In this document: piece by piece, positions 1 to 5,651 of the stretch
Layout of the letters: each line of letters opens with the position of its first letter
Position numbering within the stretch: the stretch's first letter is position 1
Assembly (NCBI GenBank): GCA_013215025.1
Contig: JABSRR010000106.1
Location: 1 to 9,290, forward strand
Reading direction: 5' to 3'
DNA: 9,290 nt
DNA from: Pseudomonadales bacterium
GTDB lineage: Bacteria; Pseudomonadota; Gammaproteobacteria; Pseudomonadales; DT-91
Program-made: the position numbers and the translations under genes
The notes under the pieces: generated by a model
What the model was told of the DNA's origin: nothing
What the model saw: only the letters and a program-made list of their open reading frames with translations
The model's database searches: none

Positions 1-54
1 AAGGGCAATAACCAAACCAACCTGAATAAGTACAATCAGGATTGGTAGTACTGC

Positions 55-88
55 AGCACTAGGGTATTGGAGAAAGTCCCCCAGTGCT
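55..88. other. Stem-loop downstream of the acyl-CoA synthetase gene
   Basis: AGCACT at 55-60 pairs perfectly with AGTGCT at 83-88. After one A-C mismatch, GGG 62-64 pairs with CCC 79-81, giving a 9-bp stem around a 14-nt loop. It lies 29 bp past the stop of the leftward acyl-CoA synthetase gene, where a terminator could sit. No run of T follows on either strand, so it is not a canonical Rho-independent terminator. It also overlaps a short open frame (see findings), so it may be incidental. Confidence 0.25.
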
Positions 89-116
89 TTCTATTTGGGT
101 TTAGAAGTTTTATTGC

Positions 117-1811
117 CTAACAGTATTTGCTTTTGAGTAGATTCTTCAACACTTTCATGGTCGCATTTCTGGGTAGTGCCTCAGTTTCAATAAATACCTT
201 GCTGGGCACTTTAAAAGCCGCAAGTTGAGTTGCAATATGTGCTTGCACCTCATTAGCTGTGACGGTTTGCCCTGGTTTCGGGACTACACTAATTGCAACT
301 TCTTCGCCTAACGTGTCATTTGGTAGACCATATACAGCACATTCGGCAACGCTGTCTAAGCTTGAGCAGGCGGCTTCAACTTCTAGCGAGGCGATGTTTT
401 CGCCACCTCGAATCACCATATCTTTGATGCGATCGGTAATATAAACAAAGCCGTGCTCATCAAGGTGACCGATATCGCCGGTCACCACCCAGCCATCGAC
501 AAAGGTGTCTTGGCTAGCAGCCTCGTTGCCCCAGTAGCCAGAGACAGCTGTAGGAGTTTTCAATTGAATCTCACCGGCTTCACCTTGTGCTACTGGCGTG
601 CCGTTAGCATCAACAATACGAACGTCTACAATTGGCGTGATAATGCCGCCAGAGCGGTTGTTCTCGCGATAGGCGCGGCCCGTCATAGCAAAGCCAGTGG
701 CATTGGTTTCTGTCATGCCATAGCCTGTGCCTGGAAAGCTGTCCGGTAACTTTTCATAGATTTTATCGGCGAGTCCCGGCGGCTGTGCAGAACCGCCAGC
801 GCCAAAGCCAAACATGCTGCTGGTGTCGTAGTCAGCCCACTCATCGGCGTCGAGCAAATCAATCAGCATGGTGGGCACAGCGCTAATCATTGTGATGCGC
901 TCATTTTGAATCAGCTGCAGCGCATTCACTTTGTCCCATTTATACATCATCACAATAGGGCGACCGCCGCGCAATGATAAGAAAAATACGCTGTGACAGC
1001 CCGATACGTGAAATAGCGGCACAGCAAGTAAGACTTTAGGTGGAAAGCCGCGCTCAAGCATTTTACCAACCGGTTCAAAATCACTCATGGCGGCGATATT
1101 TGCTGCTAACTCAAAATTAAAAATTGCTTGGCAGACTGCACGATGGGTCGATACCGCACCTTTAGGATTGCCGGTGGTGCCTGAGGTATACATAATCATG
1201 CCAATATCTTCAGGATCTACTTCAGGGCTTTCTAATGATAGGTCGGTACCAGCTTGCGTGAGTGCGTCTTGATCGAAATGCGGTGCAGTAATAGCGTTAT
1301 CTGGCCTTGCGACGATTGCCGTGACGCCCAGCGATTCAAGCTCGGCTTCGATATAGTTAAAGCGTTGCTGATCAAAAAAGGCAAATTTAGCGCCAGAGTC
1401 GTTCAATCCATATTCTAATTCAGCAGCCTGTCCCCAGCTGTTTAAAGGCACCGGTACGCCGCCAGCATAAATAGTCGCAGCAAAGGCGATCATCCATTCA
1501 GGATAATTACGCATGGCTATCGCCACTCTGTCGCCTTTCGATAGCTGCAATGACTGTTGTAATGCAGCAGCTAGTGCATCAACTTTGGCAAAAAAGTCGC
1601 CAAAGCTCATGCGCTCGTCTTGATAGATTAAAAACTCATTGCTGGCATCGTGATTTCTGCCGCCATCTAAAAGTTCTGCTAAAGTTTTTGGTGCACCAGG
1701 ATAATACTTATATTCAACCCCATTAATAGTGGTCTGTCCAAGCTGCCAAGGTGAGCCCTCGGCGGTAAGTTGTGCGGTACTTTCTGCAATTTTGGCAACA
1801 ATTTCACTCAT
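117..1811 (-). CDS. AMP-forming acyl-CoA synthetase (class I adenylate-forming ligase, FadD-like)
   Basis: A 564-aa cytoplasmic enzyme predicted to activate a carboxylic acid, probably a fatty acid, with ATP and load it on CoA through an acyl-AMP intermediate. Motifs of the ANL superfamily are in order: the phosphate loop YTSGTTGNPKG (residues 208-218), GYGMTET (363-369), TGD (444-446), the hinge RIKDMVIRGGENI (461-473), and the C-terminal adenylation lysine K553 in PRNATMKVLK. Families usually have Gly just before that lysine; here it is Met552. Length is normal for the family. Start ATG at 1811 is chosen because it gives a full N-terminal domain; its Shine-Dalgarno is weak (AATAAGA). It is the last gene of the leftward murI block, 94 bp after the response regulator, with its own candidate promoter in that gap. 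The substrate cannot be read from sequence; medium/long-chain fatty acids are the default, while aryl or carnitine-like acids are possible. Confidence 0.9.
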   Translation of the reverse strand: MSEIVAKIAESTAQLTAEGSPWQLGQTTINGVEYKYYPGAPKTLAELLDGGRNHDASNEFLIYQDERMSFGDFFAKVDALAAALQQSLQLSKGDRVAIAMRNYPEWMIAFAATIYAGGVPVPLNSWGQAAELEYGLNDSGAKFAFFDQQRFNYIEAELESLGVTAIVARPDNAITAPHFDQDALTQAGTDLSLESPEVDPEDIGMIMYTSGTTGNPKGAVSTHRAVCQAIFNFELAANIAAMSDFEPVGKMLERGFPPKVLLAVPLFHVSGCHSVFFLSLRGGRPIVMMYKWDKVNALQLIQNERITMISAVPTMLIDLLDADEWADYDTSSMFGFGAGGSAQPPGLADKIYEKLPDSFPGTGYGMTETNATGFAMTGRAYRENNRSGGIITPIVDVRIVDANGTPVAQGEAGEIQLKTPTAVSGYWGNEAASQDTFVDGWVVTGDIGHLDEHGFVYITDRIKDMVIRGGENIASLEVEAACSSLDSVAECAVYGLPNDTLGEEVAISVVPKPGQTVTANEVQAHIATQLAAFKVPSKVFIETEALPRNATMKVLKNLLKSKYC

Positions 1812-1849
1812 GAGTCTTATTCTTCATTTTTTTGATAATAGAGGCCGAG

Positions 1850-1877
1850 ATTATGCCCAAAAGTAGCTGAATCGCAA
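1850..1877 (-). promoter_or_regulatory. Candidate sigma70 promoter for the acyl-CoA synthetase gene
   Basis: Read on the minus strand, TTGCGA (1872-1877, 4 of 6 to consensus) is followed after 16 bp by CATAAT (1850-1855, 5 of 6). This would start transcription near 1843, about 30 nt before the ATG at 1811. It suggests the synthetase can be transcribed apart from murI and the response regulator. Pattern match only. Confidence 0.4.
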
Positions 1878-1905
1878 GCCTAAATGGCGGCTTTGTTAGC
1901 TGGTA

Positions 1906-2889
1906 TTATTCGGCAGGAAGGTTAGAGTTTATGCGCTCTGATTGATAGTGGTTGTGTTCAATCAGCTGGCTTTGTTCAGCGCGTCTAGCGGCATCAAGGG
2001 CTAAGCGAATTAAATGGTCAGCAGTGGGTAAGCCAAATGAATGTTCTGCGGCAGCAATGCCGATAACAATATCAACAGTTTCAAAGCCTGAAGAGGTTTC
2101 GATGCTGCGTCTATGCATATTATCGCGGATACGCTTGTAGCAGCTGCCTATGCAGTTATCTAAGCTATGTTGATGGGTGATGACTGCAAAATTATAACTG
2201 TCGAGTTGTGCCACATCATCTAAAGGCCTAACGGTTGCTAGCAGGCGTTTCGCAATACCTTTGATGATCTCTTGCTGTATTTTCTTTGGCAGCTGCTGCT
2301 GCAGCGCGCTTGGCTTAAAACGCAGCAATAGTAAGCAGGTAGCGCCACCTCGAGAGTCACAAAATTGCAGGTGTTCGTCTATGCGCTTGATCGCATAATG
2401 TTTATCACCCAGTCCCGTTAGCAAGTTTACTTGGGCGAGTGATATGAGTTGTTTGTTTTGTTGCTCTAGTTTTGCTGCTTTTTGCAGCAGTAGGTTGCGA
2501 TTAGCGATCATTCGCGCCCCAGCCATTACCCGAGGGGCAAGTTGCTGCTGCATTTCAGACTTATTGACAAAATCATCAACGCCTTGGTCAAACGCATACT
2601 GCAGCGCATCGACTCCGTCGCGTGCGGTCAGCATGATGATATAGGTGTATTGGTATTTTGATGCATCAAGCTGGCGAATATGCTGTGTTAATTCAATGCC
2701 GTCCATATCGGGCATCATCCAGTCGACAATCACTACGGCATAGTGCTTTGATTGCATGGCTGTTAGTGCGTCAGCAGCATTTGATATGCAATCAATTTGC
2801 TCAACCTTGCTTTGGGCTAAGCTTTTCTGAATCATAGCGCTGCTAAATTTGGCATCATCTACGATTAATACCTGCAACTGACTTTCCAT
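1906..2889 (-). CDS. Response regulator: receiver domain plus degenerate (inactive) GGDEF domain
   Basis: A 327-aa cytoplasmic two-domain protein. The N-terminal receiver (about 5-125) is complete: acidic pair D11-D12, phospho-acceptor D56 in VDWMMPDMDG, T88 and K110. A helical linker (about 130-155) follows, then a GGDEF fold (about 155-290) that begins with the usual LLTGLGDKHYA segment. The signature GGDEF is replaced by DSYNF (230-234), and the metal-binding Asp after the LLLL strand is Arg190, so diguanylate cyclase activity is not expected. It may act as a phosphorylation-controlled binding or scaffold domain; this is inference. No histidine kinase is encoded in the window. The ATG at 2889 is preceded by a purine-rich AGAGAGA and lies 39 bp past murI, so the two are probably co-transcribed. 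A perfect dyad sits just upstream of its ribosome binding site. Confidence 0.88.
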   Translation of the reverse strand: MESQLQVLIVDDAKFSSAMIQKSLAQSKVEQIDCISNAADALTAMQSKHYAVVIVDWMMPDMDGIELTQHIRQLDASKYQYTYIIMLTARDGVDALQYAFDQGVDDFVNKSEMQQQLAPRVMAGARMIANRNLLLQKAAKLEQQNKQLISLAQVNLLTGLGDKHYAIKRIDEHLQFCDSRGGATCLLLLRFKPSALQQQLPKKIQQEIIKGIAKRLLATVRPLDDVAQLDSYNFAVITHQHSLDNCIGSCYKRIRDNMHRRSIETSSGFETVDIVIGIAAAEHSFGLPTADHLIRLALDAARRAEQSQLIEHNHYQSERINSNLPAE

Positions 2890-2901
2890 GTAGTCTCTCT
2901 T

Positions 2902-2919
2902 TTCGCAAGCCTTTGCGAA
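2902..2919. repeat. Perfect 7-bp inverted repeat between murI and the response regulator gene
   Basis: TTCGCAA (2902-2908), a 4-nt centre GCCT, then TTGCGAA (2913-2919): an 18-bp element with fully complementary arms. It lies in the 39-bp murI/response-regulator spacer, 12 bp before the regulator's ATG and next to its purine-rich ribosome binding site. In the mRNA it would form a tight tetraloop hairpin. No T-run follows on either strand, so it is not a standard terminator. It could be an operator, an RNA processing site or a translation control element. Confidence 0.55.
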
Positions 2920-2928
2920 CTATGGCAT

Positions 2929-3795
2929 TTATAACGCCTGTTGGCTTAAGTTGACGTTGCTGTTAATAACTTGGTGTTGCTTGATGCCGGCAAAACGCAA
3001 AGCAGATAGCCAGTGCTCAGTTTTCAGGTTTTGGCTGTCGGTGCAGAAAAATCGGCACAGACTCTCACTATAGCCTGTGTTAATGCCGTCACAAAGGTGT
3101 TTCACTCGTCGCGCAATAGCATCTCCCGAATCAATCCAGAATTTAGGCTTTTGCCAACTGGCTTGCAATTCAGTTTTTAATAAAGGGAAGTGTGTGCAAC
3201 CGAGTACCACAGTATCAATATCAACATGGCTGAGTTTATTGTCTATGGATTGCATCATTGACGCAAGCTTGTGTTGCTGCGTCTTAGCAGTTGATTGACA
3301 ATGATTTAAGAAGTTGCGCTCTACTATGTCAACTAGTTCTGGCAGGGCAAGCTTGAAAACCTCGCAATCACTGGCAAACTCATGAGTGAGGTCGTTGAGG
3401 TAGTCACTTTGAACCGTTGCTGCGGTTGCTAAAATGGCTATTTTTTTGCTTTGACTGATATTGGCTGCCGGCTTGATGGCTGGCACTACACCCACAAACG
3501 CACAATCAAAGTGTTTTCGCAGGCTATCAAGTGCAAGTGTAGAGGCGGTATTGCATGCGATCACCGCCACATCAAAAAAACGATCAACATCAATCGCGTC
3601 AAGCAGAGCAATCAGACGTTGTTCAATGGCATCAGCGTGTTTGTCGCCATAAGGCCAAAATGCAGTATCAGCCATATAGCTGAATTTAGCGTTTGGCAGG
3701 TGCTCCACTATCGACTGTAAAATACTAAGACCGCCAATGCCAGAGTCCACAATCAGTATGCGAGGTTGATGTTGCATGGCTGCGCGAATCTTCAT
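2929..3795 (-). CDS. murI: Glutamate racemase
   Basis: Converts L-glutamate to D-glutamate, the cofactor-independent supply step for the second residue of the peptidoglycan stem peptide; cytoplasmic. At 288 aa it is near the family's usual size. It has the signature DSGIGG (17-22), the first catalytic cysteine C81 in ACNTAS, and the second catalytic pair C200/H202 in GCTHFPL. The YMADTAFWPYGDK segment (40-52) matches the family's substrate-site loop. Two starts are possible: ATG 3795 (used here) or ATG 3777 (Met7). A candidate minus-strand -10 at 3814-3819 would leave only about 11 nt of leader before the first but about 30 nt before the second, so Met7 deserves consideration; neither has a good Shine-Dalgarno. 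It is the first gene of the leftward block, facing the long DnaA-box gap. Confidence 0.95.
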   Translation of the reverse strand: MKIRAAMQHQPRILIVDSGIGGLSILQSIVEHLPNAKFSYMADTAFWPYGDKHADAIEQRLIALLDAIDVDRFFDVAVIACNTASTLALDSLRKHFDCAFVGVVPAIKPAANISQSKKIAILATAATVQSDYLNDLTHEFASDCEVFKLALPELVDIVERNFLNHCQSTAKTQQHKLASMMQSIDNKLSHVDIDTVVLGCTHFPLLKTELQASWQKPKFWIDSGDAIARRVKHLCDGINTGYSESLCRFFCTDSQNLKTEHWLSALRFAGIKQHQVINSNVNLSQQAL

Positions 3796-3813
3796 GTTAA
3801 ATAATCACTCGAT

Positions 3814-3819
3814 ATTATC
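3814..3819 (-). promoter_or_regulatory. Candidate extended -10 promoter element of murI
   Basis: On the minus strand the sequence reads TGTGATAAT, a GATAAT -10 box (5 of 6) preceded by the extended TGn motif. No convincing -35 lies 16-18 bp upstream, which is common for extended -10 promoters. Transcription would start near 3807. This bears on the choice of murI start codon. Confidence 0.4.
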
Positions 3820-4022
3820 ACAGATATGCAGTAAAGCCTCATCAAATAAGATCTGTAAAGCAGCAGGGCGCAGCAAGAATCAGCAAGCCAAGAGATAAAA
3901 TATATTGTTTAGCTGTTTTAGTTTAAAGCTGTATTCGCAACGGTTTTAGCGCAATGCTGTTAACAAAGTTGAGTCGTATCGATTGTAAGAGATGTCTTTG
4001 AAAATTTTTCGCCCGAGCGATC

Positions 4023-4054
4023 AGCTGGGTTTATTGACATTTTGCAGCCCAGCT
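4023..4054 (+). other. Hairpin, 7-bp perfect stem
   Basis: AGCTGGG (4023-4029) pairs with CCCAGCT (4048-4054) around an 18-nt loop. Only two T follow the stem, so it is a poor terminator. The loop contains the TTGACA of a candidate promoter, so the dyad could be an operator over that promoter rather than an RNA structure. Confidence 0.35.
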
Positions 4055-4061
4055 TTCTAAT
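4034..4061 (+). promoter_or_regulatory. Candidate sigma70 promoter in the murI-xthA gap
   Basis: A perfect -35 TTGACA (4034-4039), a 16-bp spacer, then TCTAAT (4056-4061, 5 of 6). Transcription would begin near 4068 on the plus strand, about 325 nt before the xthA ATG. It would therefore drive either an unusually long xthA leader, running through the DnaA boxes, or a separate non-coding RNA. Pattern match only. Confidence 0.45.
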
Positions 4062-4129
4062 GAATTTATAACAATGTAAGCATAAAAAAATCGAACAAAG
4101 TTATACAATTTAAAATCCTCTACTTGGCC

Positions 4130-4138
4130 TGTGGATAA
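4130..4138 (-). promoter_or_regulatory. Perfect DnaA box (minus orientation)
   Basis: TGTGGATAA on the plus strand is the exact complement of the high-affinity DnaA box TTATCCACA. It lies about 40 bp before the AT-rich stretch and faces the opposite way to the box at 4296. Confidence 0.65.
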
Positions 4139-4170
4139 AAATAGCGAGCCAGGGTGTTTCCGAGTATTTC

Positions 4171-4227
4171 ACATTAAATATTGTTTTTAAGTAATTGAAA
4201 ATATGCATTTATTTTTTTAAAAATTTC
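4171..4227. other. Strongly AT-rich stretch between DnaA boxes
   Basis: By direct count only 7 of 57 bases are G or C, including runs such as ATTTTTTTAAAAATTT. Such a segment between DnaA boxes could be an easily melted or bent region. Intergenic promoter DNA can also be this AT-rich, so the position is suggestive only. Confidence 0.45.
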
Positions 4228-4283
4228 CATTCCAGTTAAAGTGATTTATGGCGCTATGCGGCATAATTATTGTCGCCAAACAT

Positions 4284-4292
4284 TCATGCACA
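4284..4292 (+). promoter_or_regulatory. Near-match DnaA box
   Basis: TCATGCACA differs from the consensus TTATNCACA only at the second base. It is in the same orientation as the perfect box that begins 12 bp later, so the two would lie on roughly the same face of the helix. Confidence 0.35.
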
Positions 4293-4295
4293 AGT

Positions 4296-4304
4296 TTATC
4301 CACA
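4296..4304 (+). promoter_or_regulatory. Perfect DnaA box (plus orientation)
   Basis: TTATCCACA matches the highest-affinity DnaA box exactly. It is 89 bp before the xthA start and 166 bp from the oppositely oriented perfect box at 4130. Confidence 0.65.
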
Positions 4305-4392
4305 GCCTATTTATATTTTAACAGGGCTTCATGACTGGTAATTTTCTATAAATTTCATAAGATTGTTCGCCTTTTGATGAGCAAGAAAGCAT

Positions 4393-5169
4393 ATGCGAAT
4401 AATTACCTGTAATACCAACGGCATCCGTGCAGCAGCCAAGAAAGGTTTTTTTCAGTGGCTGAGCAATCAAAATGCCGATGTTGTCTGTATTCAAGAAACC
4501 AAAGCACAAATCGACCAGTTGGATGATCCTGTTTTTCACCCTGATGGTTACCATTGCTATTACTATGATGCAGTAAAAAAAGGTTATTCAGGAACGGCTT
4601 TATATGCTCGTAAAAAGCCGCAGCAAGTCATAAAGGGCCTTGGTTTTGACGTCTGCGATACCGAGGGGCGCTGGCTGCAAGCCGATTTTGAGCGCGTTTC
4701 GGTTGTTTCTTTATATATGCCATCGGGTTCCTCTAGTGCGGAAAGACAGCAACGTAAATTTAGCTTCATGGAAAGCTGCTTGCCGATCTTTCAAGCCATG
4801 GCTAAGGATACCTCGCGTGATTATATTATCTGTGCTGACTGGAATATCTGTCACCGTGAATTGGATTTAAAGAACTGGAAAGCGAATCAAAAAAATTCTG
4901 GCTTTTTACCTGAAGAAAGAGCGTGGATGGATGATTTATTGCAGCAATACGGTTTTAGCGATAGTTTCCGCGAGCTGCATCCCGAGAAGCCGCAGTATAC
5001 TTGGTGGTCAAATCGTGGTCAGGCTTATGCCAATGATGTCGGGTGGCGCTTAGACTACATGCTCGCGACAGGTGCTTTAAGAGGTCAGGCCGTTACAGCC
5101 GAGGTGTATAAGCAAGAAAAGTTTTCTGATCATGCACCTCTGATTATTGATTATCAAACGTCGCTTTAG
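4393..5169 (+). CDS. xthA: Exodeoxyribonuclease III / AP endonuclease, Crc-like subfamily
   Basis: A 258-aa enzyme of the exonuclease III (EEP) family, expected to cut DNA at abasic sites and trim 3' ends in base-excision repair. The active-site residues are all present: N7, E35 in QETK, Y108 in SLYMPSG, D149 and N151 in ADWN, D221 in WRLDYML, and D246-H247 in FSDHAP. The sequence is strikingly close to Pseudomonas Crc, sharing segments such as QNADV, LDDP, GLGF, LQADF and SWW-type C-terminal blocks. Crc, however, has lost the DWN motif and acts with Hfq in catabolite repression, whereas this protein keeps it. A repair nuclease is the best call; a regulatory role cannot be excluded. The ATG at 4393 has a weak AAGAAAG ribosome site. 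yajC follows after 45 bp but has its own promoter. Confidence 0.92.
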   Translation: MRIITCNTNGIRAAAKKGFFQWLSNQNADVVCIQETKAQIDQLDDPVFHPDGYHCYYYDAVKKGYSGTALYARKKPQQVIKGLGFDVCDTEGRWLQADFERVSVVSLYMPSGSSSAERQQRKFSFMESCLPIFQAMAKDTSRDYIICADWNICHRELDLKNWKANQKNSGFLPEERAWMDDLLQQYGFSDSFRELHPEKPQYTWWSNRGQAYANDVGWRLDYMLATGALRGQAVTAEVYKQEKFSDHAPLIIDYQTSL

Positions 5170-5179
5170 GGTTTATAAT
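5151..5179 (+). promoter_or_regulatory. Promoter of yajC
   Basis: TTATCA (5151-5156, 4 of 6) is spaced 17 bp from a perfect -10 TATAAT (5174-5179), which would start transcription near 5186. The -35 lies inside the end of xthA. A Shine-Dalgarno AAGG (5203-5206) then precedes the yajC ATG by 8 nt. This argues that yajC is expressed independently of xthA. Confidence 0.6.
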
Positions 5180-5214
5180 AATTCGCTTTCATTACAAACA
5201 ATAAGGTTATTGCT

Positions 5215-5547
5215 ATGTTGGATTTATTGATTCCTGCCGCTCATGCGCAAACAGCTCAAGCGGGTCAAGATGCGGGCATCATGCAGTTGGTCATGATTGG
5301 CATTTTATTTGTCGTATTTTACTTTTTAATTATTCGCCCTCAAAGTAAGCGTCAAAAAGAACACAAAAATCTGCTAGCGGCGCTTGCGGTGGGTGATGAA
5401 GTGTCTACCAATGCGGGTATTTTAGGCAAGGTAAAGAAAATTGATGATGCCTATGTGGTTTTAAAAGTAGCCGAAGGTACAGAGTTGAAATTTCAGAAGC
5501 AGGCCATTCTAGCTGTTTTGCCTAAAGGTACGCTTAAAGCGATCTAA
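5215..5547 (+). CDS. yajC: Sec translocon accessory subunit YajC
   Basis: A 110-aa inner-membrane protein of the YajC family, which associates with SecDF and SecYEG during protein export and membrane insertion. It has a short N-terminal segment rich in Ala and Gln, one transmembrane helix (about 22-40), then the family's RPQSKRQKEHKNLL block (41-54). The cytoplasmic beta domain has the GDEVSTNAGILGKV motif, and the protein ends VLPKGTLKAI, the typical gammaproteobacterial tail. Full length, ATG with AAGG at 8 nt. yajC usually lies between tgt and secD/secF. Here its neighbours are xthA and a PLP enzyme, with no sec gene within the window, so it is either a relocated or an additional copy. Confidence 0.95.
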   Translation: MLDLLIPAAHAQTAQAGQDAGIMQLVMIGILFVVFYFLIIRPQSKRQKEHKNLLAALAVGDEVSTNAGILGKVKKIDDAYVVLKVAEGTELKFQKQAILAVLPKGTLKAI

Positions 5548-5561
5548 TTCGGCGCTTAATT

Positions 5562-5602
5562 GAGCAGCAAAACGATCTTCGCTCTTTACGTATTTGCTGC
5601 TC
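5562..5602 (+). terminator. Strong inverted repeat after yajC, possible terminator
   Basis: GAGCAGCAAA (5562-5571) is perfectly complementary to TTTGCTGCTC (5593-5602), a 10-bp stem with a 21-nt loop, starting 15 bp after the yajC stop. The loop is large and the downstream sequence TTCATATGTTT is only moderately T-rich, so termination would be inefficient or need another factor. It could instead be a processing or mRNA-stability structure between yajC and the next gene. Confidence 0.45.
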
Positions 5603-5638
5603 TTCATATGTTTACCGCTGTTCATATACTTACCGTTT
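5585..5638 (+). repeat. Imperfect 18-bp tandem repeat upstream of the PLP enzyme gene
   Basis: TTCATATGTTTACCG (5603-5617) recurs as TTCATATACTTACCG (5621-5635), 13 of 15 identical at an 18-bp period. A more decayed copy may precede it at 5585-5602 (about 11 of 18 matches), partly within the 3' arm of the hairpin above. The repeats occupy the promoter/leader position of the downstream gene, so regulator binding sites are possible. Confidence 0.45.
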
Positions 5639-5651
5639 GGATTTTTTATCG

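Larger units (their letters stand above)
3796..4392. other. 597-bp AT-rich intergenic region with DnaA boxes
   Basis: A long gap between the divergent murI and xthA genes with no credible coding sequence or tRNA. It holds two perfect DnaA boxes in opposite orientation (4130-4138 and 4296-4304), a third box with one mismatch (4284-4292), and an AT-rich stretch between them (4171-4227, only 7 G/C in 57 bp). It also has a hairpin (4023-4054), a good plus-strand promoter (4034-4061) and an 11-bp dyad TATGCGGCATA (4255-4265). Two GATC sites are seen, so there is no Dam-site clustering. The layout recalls a DnaA-responsive control region or a small origin-like or titration element, but no replication gene lies next to it in this window. 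Confidence 0.6.

Noticed and set aside
453..749. Rightward 98-codon open frame inside the acyl-CoA synthetase gene
   Set aside because: It is antisense to a gene with complete family motifs, and its composition looks like a shadow frame.
1820..1843. Seven-codon upstream mini-frame (ATG AAG AAT...) ending over the acyl-CoA synthetase start
   Set aside because: It starts in an A-run without a ribosome site; short frames like this arise easily by chance.
1876..1893. AAGCC/GGCTT stem as a terminator after the response regulator
   Set aside because: Only a 5-bp stem, with no T-run on the relevant strand, and it overlaps a likely -35 element.
3796..4392. Calling the gap the chromosomal origin (oriC)
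   Set aside because: There are only two perfect boxes, no GATC cluster or ordered 13-mers, and no dnaA, dnaN, gidA or rpmH in the window; too little to name an origin.
4318..4554. Leftward 78-codon open frame across the xthA start
   Set aside because: It overlaps xthA on the opposite strand, resembles no family I recognise and lacks a ribosome site.
5637..5651. TTG start adding five residues to the PLP enzyme
   Set aside because: No ribosome site precedes it, it falls in the tandem repeat, and ATG codons follow immediately at 5652 and 5655.
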